64,000 nt of DNA from G965229605 sp965229605 (GTDB lineage: Bacteria; Pseudomonadota; Alphaproteobacteria; CBDDJK01), in NCBI GenBank assembly GCA_965229605.1, contig OZ245892.1, forward strand, positions 682,001 through 746,000, given 5' to 3'. A model generated the notes under the pieces. It searched no databases, was not told where the DNA came from, and was given only the letters and a program-made list of their open reading frames with translations. The translations under genes were made by a program, and so were the position numbers. This document shows, piece by piece, positions 8,243 through 16,900 of the stretch; position 1 is the stretch's first letter; each line of letters starts with the position of its first letter.

Positions 8243-11200
8243 TTACAGGACTTCAACCGCCACGACCCCGCGCACATCGCGCATTTTGTCTGCAAAGCCG
8301 GGCAGAATTTCATAATGTCCGGGCAGTTCGCATTCCAGAAAATTTGTCGGGCTGGTTGGAACGGTTGCTCTTATGCGGCCTGTTCCTTCCTGCGTCTGGG
8401 TTTTGAGAACACGCATCAAGGCTGGCCAGTCTACATTATCATCTTGTGCCAGTTCCAGATGCGCTCCAGTTGCACTATGTGCGATGGCCTCGGCCAGAGA
8501 CTTCACCCGTTTGATGCGCAGCCTTTTCCCGGAGGAGGAGGAGTCCGTATCGGCCCCCTCTTTAGGCGCAGAGGAATCTTCAGAAGCACCAGCATCAGAA
8601 TTATCTGGGTTTTCAGAATTTGGTGGTTTAGGTGCATTCTCGCTGGCAGGTTTGTTTGGCACCAGCATGGCATTGATAAAGATCAGTTCGCCGGGTTGCA
8701 GGATTGTTTCAATTTGCTGGTCGGTCGGGTCATAGAGCATGATATCATAAAGGCCATTGGTGTCTGACAGGGTTAAATTTACCATCCGATAGGTATATTT
8801 TTCGCCTTTTCTGCGGCCTGTTTTATATTCGCTGGTTCGCGATGTTATTTTGGCAGAGACCACGGCTCCGGCGAGTGAAAAATCGGTATAAAGGTCAAGG
8901 GTATCTTCGCCGATCACGCTTGAAGGCAGGACATCAAGTCGTTTGAGTTCACGGCTAAAGGCATCCATTGGATGCCCGGTGAGGTAGAAGCCGACGGCTT
9001 CGGCTTCTGCGGCCAGTTTCAGGGTGAGCGGCCAGGGTGTCACCGGTTCAAGGGTTGGCCGGTTCATTTGTGCGAGATCAATACCAAACAGGCCGGGATT
9101 GTCGTCTTGTGCGCTGGCTTGTGCATGCTGATAGAGAATTTTGACGTTATGCAGCAAGAGATAGCGATTGGGTTCAAGATCATCAAAAGCCCCGGCTTTG
9201 ATAAAGATTTCAAACAGGCGGAGGTTAAACAGTTTAGGATCAATGCGTTCCAGGAAGTCATAGATATCTTTGAAGGCTCCGTCTTTAGCGAAGCACTCGG
9301 CGATCATCTGGACGGGGGCATCTCCGACGTTTTTAAGAGCACCCAGACAATAGCGCACCTGCCCGCCGTGTAGCTTTTCGGCATCATATTCGATAGCAAA
9401 TCGTGTGACGGGGTAATTGACGCTTGGCGGCAGGATAGAGACGTCATTCTTTTTGGCATCGCGAAAATAGCCTGAAATCGCATCGGTATTTCCGGCTTTT
9501 CGTTCCTGGTCCATTGCGGCGGCGTAGAACTCCAGCGGATAGTTTGCTTTGATATAGGCGGTTCGATAGGCAATGATCGCATAGGCGACCGAGTGCGGTT
9601 TGTTAAATCCATAGTTGGCAAACGGGGCCATCTTGTCAAAAAGCACGCCTGCTTCATCTGGCTGGATATTGGAATGTTCAAGCGCGCCTTCAACAAAGCG
9701 GATACGATGGGCCGCCATCTTGGTTGCATTCTTTTTGCCCATGGCACTGCGCATATCGTCGGCTTGCCCAAGGGTATAGCCTGCCAGAATTTGTGACATT
9801 TTCATAATCTGTTCCTGATAGACCAGAACGCCATAGGTCGGGCCAAGCACCTCTTTCAGTTTTGGATGCAGGTAATCGACAGGCTCTCGCCCCCACCGCC
9901 TCGCAATATAGGTTGGGATACTGTCCATCGGACCAGGCCGATAAAGGGCAACAATAGCCACCACGTCATCAATATTATCGGGTTTAAGTGCCTGCAGCCA
10001 GTTGCGCATTCCGCCGCTTTCAAGCTGAAAAATCCCGTGTGTATTCGCCGTTCGGAAGATATCTATGGTTTTTTCGTCATCAAAGGACAGAAAATCATAA
10101 TCCAGCGGCTGTGTTTGATCCAAGCGTGCGTCAACCAGTTCTTTGGCATCTTGTAAGACAGTCAGGGTTTTTAATCCCAGAAAGTCAAATTTGATCAGCC
10201 CGACTGATTCAGCGGCTTTCATATTGAACTGGGTTGACGGCAGGGCAGAGCGATAATCCTGATAAAGCGCAGCCCGCTCCCGCAAGGGCCGGTCAGAAAT
10301 CACAACCCCCGCTGCATGGGTAGAGGCATGACGGCACAGGCCTTCTATTTTGACAGCCGTATCATATATTGTTTGCAGTTGTTCATCTGCCTCCAGAACT
10401 TTGCGGATTTGCGCGTCTGTCTCTAAAACCTTTTTCAGGTCTTTCTGATCATTCGGATTGAAGGGGACCAGTTTGGCCAGCCGGTCAACGACACTATAGG
10501 GGACTTCCAGAACTCGCCCACAATCGCGCAAGGCCGCCCGCGCCTGAAAGGTTCCAAAGGTGATGATATGGGCAACCCGGTCTGCGCCATAGCGTTCCCG
10601 CACATAAGCAATCACCTCGTCCCGTCGTTGCGGGCAGAAATCAACATCAAAATCAGGCGGGCTGATGCGCTCCAGGTTTAAAAACCGTTCAAACATCAAG
10701 TCCCAGACAAGCGGATCTATCGCTGTAATCCCCATGGAAAAAGCAACCAGCGAGGCAACGCCTGACCCGCGCCCGACTCCGATTGGAATATTTTGCTGGC
10801 GCGCCCAGTCGATAAAATCGGCCACAATCAGGAAATAACCAGCAAATCCTGCTGAATTGATGACGTCAAGCTCCGTCTGCATCCGTGCCTGGTAGCGGGT
10901 CTGCATGTCCTGCACTTCTTCTTTTGTCGGCTTCTGGCGTTCAATCAATTTCGACAGATAACTGTCCAGTCTTTCATAGACCAGTTTGGACAAATAATCC
11001 TCCTGCGTAATCCCCTCGGGCGGGGTGAAAGGTGGCAGAATTGGTGGCGAGGCTTCAAGGAAGAAATGGCAACGCCTGGCAATTTCAACGGTATTTTCAA
11101 TCGCATCCGGCAGATCATGGAAAAGTCTGGCCATTTCGTCTGCCGGTTTGAACCAGTGATGTTTTGTCACCCGCCGCCGGTTGGGGTCGCTGATCCGTGT

Positions 11201-11995
11201 GCCTTGCGCAATACAAAGCAAGGCATCATGCGCATCGTGCATATCCGGGGTTAAAAAGAAACAATCGTTGGTCGCCACAAGCGGCAATTCATGCTGATCG
11301 GCCAGGCTGATCAAGGCGGGTTCGACCTGTTTTTGCTGGTCCAGATCGTGACGCTGGATTTCAATATAAAAGCGGTCTGGAAAACAATCGGCCAGTTTTT
11401 TCAAAACGGCATCGGCCTGTTCTTGCGGCTTGTTCCCGGCTTTCGGGGACGTCAGACTATAGACCAGCGGGCCATCCAGCCCGCCACTCAGGGCAATCAG
11501 GCCGGTGCAATTTTCAGGTTGTAGCCAGTCCCAAGGAATACGTTGATCCTCGGTATCCAGGTAAGCTCTGGAAAGAAACTGACACAGATTGCGATAGCCC
11601 TTTTCATCTTTGCATAAAATCGGCAGCAGAAGCGGCTCTGTTGTTTGCAGACGACCTGAACCCCCCGTGGTTTCGATCTGCCCGGATAATATGTCGCCCG
11701 CGCGCACCGAAAAGGGCTGAAGATGCAGAATGGCACCAAGAACAGGCTGAATCCCTTTTTCAGCAGCCGCTTGTGAAAATTGAAAAGACCCGAACAGATT
11801 CATGCTGTCTGTCACACAGACGGCACGCATCCCCTGTTCATCAGTCTGTTCAACCAAACCCTTTAAATGAATGGCCCCTTCGGAAAGGGAATAAAGCGAA
11901 TGGACGCGCAGATGTACAAATTCTGCCGGAGCTTGCGCCTCTGTTGGTGCCTCTTCAGGCACCATATGCGCTGCGGGTGAATCCATCTCCATCAT
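8243..11995 (-). CDS. dnaE: DNA polymerase III alpha subunit
   Basis: The 1250-residue replicative polymerase. An N-terminal PHP domain opens with FVHLRVHSLYSLSEGAI; the palm carries GVGRGSGVASLVAFSMGIT and the catalytic PDFDVDF near residue 447. The finger motif THAAGVVISD, the GIFQLESGGM stretch and the helix-hairpin-helix region with NYGFNKPHSVAYA follow, then an OB-fold region (DFSLAGAVVSA). Length is within the normal DnaE range. The C-terminal part contains a low-complexity, acidic and Ser-rich insert at about residues 1130-1165 (NPDNSDAGASEDSSAP and nearby) before the final domain, which looks like a disordered linker. Start ATG at 11995 precedes MEMDSPAAH. It is downstream of thiE, 12 nt away on the same strand. 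Confidence 0.97.
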   Translation of the reverse strand: MMEMDSPAAHMVPEEAPTEAQAPAEFVHLRVHSLYSLSEGAIHLKGLVEQTDEQGMRAVCVTDSMNLFGSFQFSQAAAEKGIQPVLGAILHLQPFSVRAGDILSGQIETTGGSGRLQTTEPLLLPILCKDEKGYRNLCQFLSRAYLDTEDQRIPWDWLQPENCTGLIALSGGLDGPLVYSLTSPKAGNKPQEQADAVLKKLADCFPDRFYIEIQRHDLDQQKQVEPALISLADQHELPLVATNDCFFLTPDMHDAHDALLCIAQGTRISDPNRRRVTKHHWFKPADEMARLFHDLPDAIENTVEIARRCHFFLEASPPILPPFTPPEGITQEDYLSKLVYERLDSYLSKLIERQKPTKEEVQDMQTRYQARMQTELDVINSAGFAGYFLIVADFIDWARQQNIPIGVGRGSGVASLVAFSMGITAIDPLVWDLMFERFLNLERISPPDFDVDFCPQRRDEVIAYVRERYGADRVAHIITFGTFQARAALRDCGRVLEVPYSVVDRLAKLVPFNPNDQKDLKKVLETDAQIRKVLEADEQLQTIYDTAVKIEGLCRHASTHAAGVVISDRPLRERAALYQDYRSALPSTQFNMKAAESVGLIKFDFLGLKTLTVLQDAKELVDARLDQTQPLDYDFLSFDDEKTIDIFRTANTHGIFQLESGGMRNWLQALKPDNIDDVVAIVALYRPGPMDSIPTYIARRWGREPVDYLHPKLKEVLGPTYGVLVYQEQIMKMSQILAGYTLGQADDMRSAMGKKNATKMAAHRIRFVEGALEHSNIQPDEAGVLFDKMAPFANYGFNKPHSVAYAIIAYRTAYIKANYPLEFYAAAMDQERKAGNTDAISGYFRDAKKNDVSILPPSVNYPVTRFAIEYDAEKLHGGQVRYCLGALKNVGDAPVQMIAECFAKDGAFKDIYDFLERIDPKLFNLRLFEIFIKAGAFDDLEPNRYLLLHNVKILYQHAQASAQDDNPGLFGIDLAQMNRPTLEPVTPWPLTLKLAAEAEAVGFYLTGHPMDAFSRELKRLDVLPSSVIGEDTLDLYTDFSLAGAVVSAKITSRTSEYKTGRRKGEKYTYRMVNLTLSDTNGLYDIMLYDPTDQQIETILQPGELIFINAMLVPNKPASENAPKPPNSENPDNSDAGASEDSSAPKEGADTDSSSSGKRLRIKRVKSLAEAIAHSATGAHLELAQDDNVDWPALMRVLKTQTQEGTGRIRATVPTSPTNFLECELPGHYEILPGFADKMRDVRGVVAVEVL

Positions 11996-12007
11996 TATAA
12001 AACCTGT

Positions 12008-12784
12008 CTATACAGAACGATTCTGAAAATCATCAATAATCTGACGCAATTCGCCCGCCGCTCTGAACGGATCAGAAGCCGCACTAATCGCCCCAATCAC
12101 TGCCATTCCGTCCACCCCAGATTCCATGACCTCTGCGGCTTTTTCAACACTGATTCCCCCAATCGCAATAACCGGCTTCCGGCTTTCCCGAACAATCGGC
12201 ACCAACCCTGCCGGTCCCCCCAGATCATCGGCATCCGGCTTGTTGCTTGTCGCAAAGACAGCCCCGGCTCCGATATAGTCTATTGGCAGATGATTCGCTC
12301 TTTTAACATCCTCGACACAATCAACCGACAGGCCAATTATACGCTCCTTCCCCAAAAGAATGCGGGCCTCCTGCAGGTCTCCATCCTCTTTGCCCAGATG
12401 CACACCACCGGCTGAAAGTCTATGCGCAAGATCAGCCGAATCATTCACAATAAATAAAGCCCGATCAGAAGACCCCTTTGAACCCAGACGCTGGCATAAA
12501 CTTTTGCCAAGTTGCTCCAGAACCCTCTCATCCAGATTTTTCTCGCGTAATTGAACAGACGTCACGCCAGCCTGAACACAGGACTCAACCAGATCAGTAT
12601 ATTCCGCGATAGCTTTTTGTGCATCCCCGATAGATGCGCTATCATAATGTTTTTGATAAAAACCGCTAAAATCAGTGATCATCATCAGACGGTAGTAATC
12701 CCGCCGATAGATATATTCTCTGTTCTGACTATAGAGGGGCTGGTTATGGACTTGTGACATTGGCTCAAGGGCTCTAAATAGCAT
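12008..12784 (-). CDS. thiE: Thiamine phosphate synthase
   Basis: ThiE couples the HMP-pyrophosphate and thiazole phosphate moieties into thiamine phosphate. TIM-barrel motifs are in order: TSVQLREK, FIVNDSADLAHRLSAGGVHLG, IGLSVD, DYIGAGAVFATSNKPDADDLGG, and KPVIAIGGIS followed by GMAVIGAI. The frame allows a 258-residue product, but the first 30-odd residues (Tyr/Arg-rich) are not typical; internal ATGs at 12688 and 12685 (MMITDFSG) give about 225 residues, closer to the usual 210-220. The long start at 12784 is only 7 bp from the MITE-like element at 12792. No TPP riboswitch is visible upstream, and no other thi gene is in the window. Confidence 0.88.
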   Translation of the reverse strand: MLFRALEPMSQVHNQPLYSQNREYIYRRDYYRLMMITDFSGFYQKHYDSASIGDAQKAIAEYTDLVESCVQAGVTSVQLREKNLDERVLEQLGKSLCQRLGSKGSSDRALFIVNDSADLAHRLSAGGVHLGKEDGDLQEARILLGKERIIGLSVDCVEDVKRANHLPIDYIGAGAVFATSNKPDADDLGGPAGLVPIVRESRKPVIAIGGISVEKAAEVMESGVDGMAVIGAISAASDPFRAAGELRQIIDDFQNRSV

Positions 12785-12791
12785 ATCAATT

Positions 12792-13064
12792 AGGGTCAGG
12801 ACTCATAAAATTCATCCATTCTGTTGGTCAAGAAAGGTAAAGATACAATGAAAACAAGCGAAAGCATAGCCTTAGCTACGGTGAGCTTGTTTGAAGCAGT
12901 AGATTTGCCTTTATTGACCAACCTTGCAAAGGCGCGGCAAATTTTTGCATCTGAACTTTCAAACCGCTTGCAATTAGCGATAGCTAGTCGCTGCGCGCTT
13001 TTCAAGCCCATCTATCAAAAATTTGACACGCGCAGAATGGATGAATCTTATGGGTCCTGACCCT
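12792..13064 (+). mobile_element. MITE-like element, copy 1 (273 bp, 32-bp terminal inverted repeats)
   Basis: A 273-bp unit bounded by inverted termini beginning AGGGTCAGGACYCATAARAT. The two ends pair over 32 bp with two mismatches. A second copy lies inverted at 17714-17985; by eye the two differ at about a dozen positions including a one-base indel. A short frame (12824-13060, about 78 codons from TTG, or 70 from the ATG at 12848) spans the interior but resembles no transposase I know; the indel shifts it in copy 2. Size, inverted termini and multiple copies fit a non-autonomous miniature element mobilised in trans. No clear target-site duplication is visible. It fills most of the 314-nt gap between thiE and the DMGDH-like gene. 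Confidence 0.75.
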
Positions 13065-13099
13065 GGAAAAAAACCAGCTTATAAAACCGGAGGACTAAG

Positions 13100-15568
13100 A
13101 TGAAAAACAAGGCCCGGGCAGTTGTTATCGGTGGCGGTGTTGTTGGCGTATCGACGCTTTATCATCTTGCGCGCAAGACTGTTGGCGGACAGAAATGGGG
13201 AGACTGCGTGCTGTTTGAGCGCAAGGAGTTAACATCCGGTTCGACCTGGCATGCGGCGGGTCTTTTGCCTTTATTCAATATGAGTTACTCGGTTGGGCAA
13301 ATTCATAAATATTCTGTGGATTTTTATCAGGAGCTTGAAAAGCTTGCGGGGCGCACGGTTGGCTTTTCGCAATGTTCAAACATCCGTTTGGCTCAAACCC
13401 GTGACCGGATGGATGAATATTATCAATATGCGGCGGTTGCAGAGACCATCGGCGTAAAGGTTGAATTCCTGACCCCTGATCAAGTCAAGGCACTTTGGCC
13501 TTTATGCGAAACAAAGGGGCTGATCGGGGCGATTCGTCATCCAGAGGACGGCTATATTCAGCCTGCTGATCTGACACAGGCTCTTGCGACGGCTGCGCGT
13601 AATGAGGGGGCAGAAATCTATCGCAACACCGGGGTGACAGCTATTGAGAAGCTGGCGAATGGTGACTGGCATGTGACCACGGATAAAGGCGCGATTACTT
13701 GCGAGCATCTGATCACGGCAAGCGGAAATTTTGTTAAACAGACCGGAGACATGCTGGGCTTGAAGCTGCCCGTCATTCCGGTCGAGCATCAATATATCGT
13801 GACAGAGGCCCATCCGGCCATTCAGCAGCGCAAGGCTGACGGGCTTCCTGAAATGGGAGTCCTGCGTGATTCCGATGGCAGCTGGTATATGCGCGAAGAA
13901 GCAGGCGGTCTTGTGCTGGGTCCCTATGAAAAAGGGGCACCGGTTTGCTATACAAACGGTCCTTCTGCGGACAGTGAATATGAGCTTTTTCAAGAAGACC
14001 TTGATCGGCTGGCGCCGCATATTGAAAGCGCGATTGAACGGGTTCCTGCCTTCGGGGAGGCTGGAATCAAGAAAGTCTATAACGGGGCGATCTGCTATAC
14101 CCCGGATGGCAGCCCGATTATTGGTCCGGCCTGGGGGATCTCCAACCTCTGGCTGAACGAAGGCCATTCTTTTGGTGTCACGGCTGCGGGCGGCGCAGGC
14201 TGGCAGCTGGCAGAATGGATCGTTGAGGGTGCGCCAACCATCGATATGCTTGGCGTTGATCCCCGCCGCTTTGGCGATTACACAACCCGGTCCTATTTAA
14301 CGGCTAAAAACGAAGAAGCCTATGCCAATGTCTTTACCGTCCATTACCCCGATGAAGAACGCGAAGCCGGGCGACCACTCCGCATGGCCCCTTGCTATGA
14401 CCGGATGAAAGAAAAAGGCGCCGTCTTTGGTCAGGCCTTTGGCTGGGAGCGTCCAAACTGGTTTGCCCCGTCGGGTGTGCCAGCAAAAGACGGCTGGTCT
14501 TTCCGCCGATCAAACTGGTTTGAACATGCCTGCAATGAAGCCTTGAACGTGCGCGATAATGTCGGGTTGCTCGATATGACCGCTTTTGCCAAATGCCGTC
14601 TGGTCGGCCCGGGGGCCGAAGGATTCCTGAACTGGCTGGTGGCCAATCGCTTGCCGCGCAAGGTGGGCCGGGTCTCCTTATGTCATGCGCTTGACCATCG
14701 CGGCGGCGTGCATTCAGAATTTACCATCCTGCGGGAAGGGGACTATAGCTTCTATCTGGTCTCAGCCGGAACCTTGTCCCGGCTTGATCACGACTGGATT
14801 TCAAGACGCCTGGCTGATTATCAGATGCAGCATAATCCTCCGCCTATCCAGTTTGAATATCTGAATAATGCTATCGGGGTTCTGGTGCTGACAGGCCCCA
14901 AATCGCGGGAGCTTCTGGAGCGGGTGAGCCGGGCTGATTTCTCCAATGCGGCTTTCCCCTGGCTAAGCTCTAAAGAAATTGAAGTCGGGCTGGCCCCCGC
15001 GCTGGCTGTGCGGGTCAATTTTGTTGGTGAGCTTGGCTGGGAGCTACACCATCCAATCGAATATCAGAATCATATTTATGATGCGCTTTTCAAGGCTGGC
15101 GAGGACCTTGGCCTGAAACCTTACGGAATTCGGGCGATGAATATGCTGCGGATGGAAAAATCCTATCGTCTGGTTGGCACAGAACTTTCGATAGAATATG
15201 CTGCGCTTGAATCAGGGCTTGACCGGTTTGTTGCGCTGGACAAAGGAGATTTTTATGGCAAGGAAGGGCTTTTGGCCTGGCAGAAAAAAGGGTTCTCCTG
15301 GCAGTTTGCGACGCTGGATATTGCAGGAACCGGCGATTGTGACCCGATTGCCAATCACCCGGTTTATGTTGGCGACAAGCTGGTCGGGCGGGTGACATCG
15401 GGAAGTTGGGGACCACGGCTGGAAAAAGCCCTGGCCCTTTCGATGCTTTCGCCGGACATCAGCAAGCCGGGAAGCGAGGTCACGGTCAAAATTCTGGATA
15501 AACATTATAAGGCCAAAGTCATTGCTGAAAGTCCGTATGACCCGGAGAATCAACGTCTGCGGGCGTGA
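13100..15568 (+). CDS. Dimethylglycine dehydrogenase-like FAD protein with GcvT-type domain
   Basis: An 822-residue two-part flavoprotein. The N-terminal DAO-type FAD domain has GGGVVG at residues 11-16 and SGSTWHAAGL, whose His51 aligns with the histidine that binds FAD covalently in dimethylglycine/sarcosine dehydrogenases. A middle FAO-type segment links to a C-terminal aminomethyltransferase (GcvT-like, folate-binding) half with GLLDMTAFAKCRLVGPGA, FVGELGWELHHPIEYQ, GIRAMNMLRMEKSYR and a final GRVTSGSWGPRLEKALAL. Such enzymes demethylate dimethylglycine or sarcosine and pass the one-carbon unit to tetrahydrofolate. Substrate is not fixed by sequence because the family has many marine paralogues. 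A good Shine-Dalgarno (CCGGAGGAC) precedes ATG 13100. It sits between the two MITE copies, beside rplU. Confidence 0.85.
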   Translation: MKNKARAVVIGGGVVGVSTLYHLARKTVGGQKWGDCVLFERKELTSGSTWHAAGLLPLFNMSYSVGQIHKYSVDFYQELEKLAGRTVGFSQCSNIRLAQTRDRMDEYYQYAAVAETIGVKVEFLTPDQVKALWPLCETKGLIGAIRHPEDGYIQPADLTQALATAARNEGAEIYRNTGVTAIEKLANGDWHVTTDKGAITCEHLITASGNFVKQTGDMLGLKLPVIPVEHQYIVTEAHPAIQQRKADGLPEMGVLRDSDGSWYMREEAGGLVLGPYEKGAPVCYTNGPSADSEYELFQEDLDRLAPHIESAIERVPAFGEAGIKKVYNGAICYTPDGSPIIGPAWGISNLWLNEGHSFGVTAAGGAGWQLAEWIVEGAPTIDMLGVDPRRFGDYTTRSYLTAKNEEAYANVFTVHYPDEEREAGRPLRMAPCYDRMKEKGAVFGQAFGWERPNWFAPSGVPAKDGWSFRRSNWFEHACNEALNVRDNVGLLDMTAFAKCRLVGPGAEGFLNWLVANRLPRKVGRVSLCHALDHRGGVHSEFTILREGDYSFYLVSAGTLSRLDHDWISRRLADYQMQHNPPPIQFEYLNNAIGVLVLTGPKSRELLERVSRADFSNAAFPWLSSKEIEVGLAPALAVRVNFVGELGWELHHPIEYQNHIYDALFKAGEDLGLKPYGIRAMNMLRMEKSYRLVGTELSIEYAALESGLDRFVALDKGDFYGKEGLLAWQKKGFSWQFATLDIAGTGDCDPIANHPVYVGDKLVGRVTSGSWGPRLEKALALSMLSPDISKPGSEVTVKILDKHYKAKVIAESPYDPENQRLRA

Positions 15569-15598
15569 GTTTAGCGTGATTATATCGCAGTGCCGCAC

Positions 15599-15627
15599 TT
15601 GACGAACTGGGGGCGATAGCTTATAGC
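15599..15627 (+). promoter_or_regulatory. Candidate sigma-70 promoter of rplU-rpmA
   Basis: TTGACG at 15599-15604 and TATAGC at 15622-15627 are separated by 17 bp, about 50 nt upstream of the rplU start, in the gap after the DMGDH-like gene. Spacing is ideal and the -35 is near consensus. Prediction from sequence only. Confidence 0.55.
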
Positions 15628-15677
15628 CCTTTTGCAATCAGTTTTATATGGTTAAAGATCGGAAAACAGGTATATTT

Positions 15678-16007
15678 ATGACAGATGATAGCAAATACGC
15701 GATTATTCGCAGTGGCGGCAAGCAGTATCGAGTGATGGTCGGGCATGTTGTCAGTCTTGAAAAGCTGACGGCGGAGGTTGGAGAAACTGTCAAAGTGACG
15801 GATGTTCTTGCTGTTCATAACGGGAAGAAGCTGGAAGTCGGTGCGCCGCTTGTTAAGGGGGCGACGGTTGACCTTGAGATCGTTGATCAGTATCGAGGCA
15901 AGAAGATTCATGTTTTCAAGAAGAAGCGTCGTCAGAATTATCGTCGTTTTAACACGCATCGGCAGGATTTGACTCGTGTTCGGGTGTCGGCCATTCATGC
16001 GGCCTAA
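15678..16007 (+). CDS. rplU: 50S ribosomal protein L21
   Basis: L21 binds 23S rRNA in the large subunit. The body YAIIRSGGKQYRVMVGH, the KKRRQNYRR segment and the ending are typical. I place the start at ATG 15678, giving MTDDSKYAIIRSGG and 109 residues. An upstream in-frame ATG at 15648 would add an atypical MVKDRKTGIF extension. It is followed by rpmA after 39 nt, the conserved rplU-rpmA pair; the usual obgE is not next, a cytochrome c gene is. Confidence 0.97.
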   Translation: MTDDSKYAIIRSGGKQYRVMVGHVVSLEKLTAEVGETVKVTDVLAVHNGKKLEVGAPLVKGATVDLEIVDQYRGKKIHVFKKKRRQNYRRFNTHRQDLTRVRVSAIHAA

Positions 16008-16046
16008 AGCAGGTGTAAGCAGCTTCTAGCGTTAAAGGATAGATCA

Positions 16047-16301
16047 ATGGCACATAAGAAAGCAGGCGGGAGTTCCCGCAACGGGCGCGACAGTAAAGGG
16101 CGCAGGCTGGGCGTCAAGAAATATGGCGGAGAGCATGTGCGTGCGGGTAATATCCTGATCCGGCAGCGCGGGACCAAGTGGCATCCTGGTCGCAATGTCG
16201 GGCTTGGGCGTGATCACACGATTTTTGCCCTGATTGACGGGACGGTCTCTTTTAGCCGCACGCGGGAGCGGGTGCTGGTCCATGTTGCCCCGCAAGGCTG
16301 A
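16047..16301 (+). CDS. rpmA: 50S ribosomal protein L27
   Basis: An 84-residue L27 near the peptidyl transferase centre. MAHKKAGGSSRNGRDSKG, then LGVKKYGGE and NILIRQRGTKWHPG are diagnostic; length is normal. The N-terminus starts directly with the mature-type MAHKKAGG and has no cleavable extension of the Firmicutes kind. Cotranscribed with rplU; the cytochrome c gene begins 8 nt downstream. Confidence 0.98.
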   Translation: MAHKKAGGSSRNGRDSKGRRLGVKKYGGEHVRAGNILIRQRGTKWHPGRNVGLGRDHTIFALIDGTVSFSRTRERVLVHVAPQG

Positions 16302-16309
16302 TTTTTACG

Positions 16310-16888
16310 ATGTCTGATCCCTCAGCCAAAGGCCCGAACGAGCCTGAAAAGAAAGACCCGCTGCGCTTTAACAAGATCGCGGGCGGGTTGTTAGCTGCCT
16401 TTTTGTTTGCGCTGTTTCTTGGCTATGGGTCTGATATGATTTATCATATTGAGTACGAGGCCGAAGGCTATCCGATTGAAGTGCAGGAGGTTGCTTCTGT
16501 ATCCAGCGGTTCTACCCAACAAAGCGCAGAAGTCGAGCCTGTGTCACTGCTTCTTGCGATGGCTGATCCGGCGCAAGGCGAAAGTGTCGCCAAGAAATGT
16601 GCGGCTTGCCATATTTTTATGGCGGACGGCCCGAAAAAGACCGGTCCTTCACTGTGGAATATTATTGGAAGCCCTGTTGCCAATAATGCAGAGTTTGCTT
16701 ATTCGGATGCGCTTGCCGGTTTTGGCGGGGTCTGGGATTATGAAACCCTGAATGCGTTTCTGGCCAATCCCAAGGGCCTGGTCAAAGGGACGCGCATGAG
16801 TTTTGCCGGTCTGCGCAAAGTCAATGATCGTGCGGCCTTGATTGCCTATTTGCGGACCTTGAGTGACAGCCCGCAGCCTTTACCCTAA
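16310..16888 (+). CDS. Membrane-anchored c-type cytochrome (CycM-like)
   Basis: A 192-residue protein with one N-terminal membrane anchor (about residues 22-40, IAGGLLAAFLFALFLGYG) and a periplasmic class I cytochrome c domain. The haem-binding motif is CAACH (Cys97-His101), preceded by GESVAKK, and the axial Met is probably in GTRMSFAGL (Met163). This matches the CycM/cytochrome c-552 type that carries electrons between the bc1 complex and terminal oxidases in alphaproteobacteria. An Ala/Val/Ser linker (residues 60-85) separates anchor and domain. It follows rpmA closely, and its stop TAA (16886-16888) is in the same frame as the hisN-like gene immediately downstream. Confidence 0.88.
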   Translation: MSDPSAKGPNEPEKKDPLRFNKIAGGLLAAFLFALFLGYGSDMIYHIEYEAEGYPIEVQEVASVSSGSTQQSAEVEPVSLLLAMADPAQGESVAKKCAACHIFMADGPKKTGPSLWNIIGSPVANNAEFAYSDALAGFGGVWDYETLNAFLANPKGLVKGTRMSFAGLRKVNDRAALIAYLRTLSDSPQPLP

Positions 16889-16900
16889 AAGCGGCCACCC

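Noticed and set aside
12785..12800. TPP riboswitch upstream of thiE
   Set aside because: The MITE-like element begins 7 bp from the longest thiE start and no THI-box CTGAGA pattern is present.
12824..13060. Short protein gene inside the MITE-like element
   Set aside because: No recognised domain, and the frame is broken by a one-base difference in the second copy, so it is probably not under selection.
13502..14167. 221-codon minus frame inside the DMGDH-like gene
   Set aside because: It is antisense to conserved FAD-domain sequence and has no recognisable motif.
15648..15677. Upstream start for rplU
   Set aside because: MVKDRKTGIF does not resemble L21 N-termini; ATG 15678 gives the normal length.
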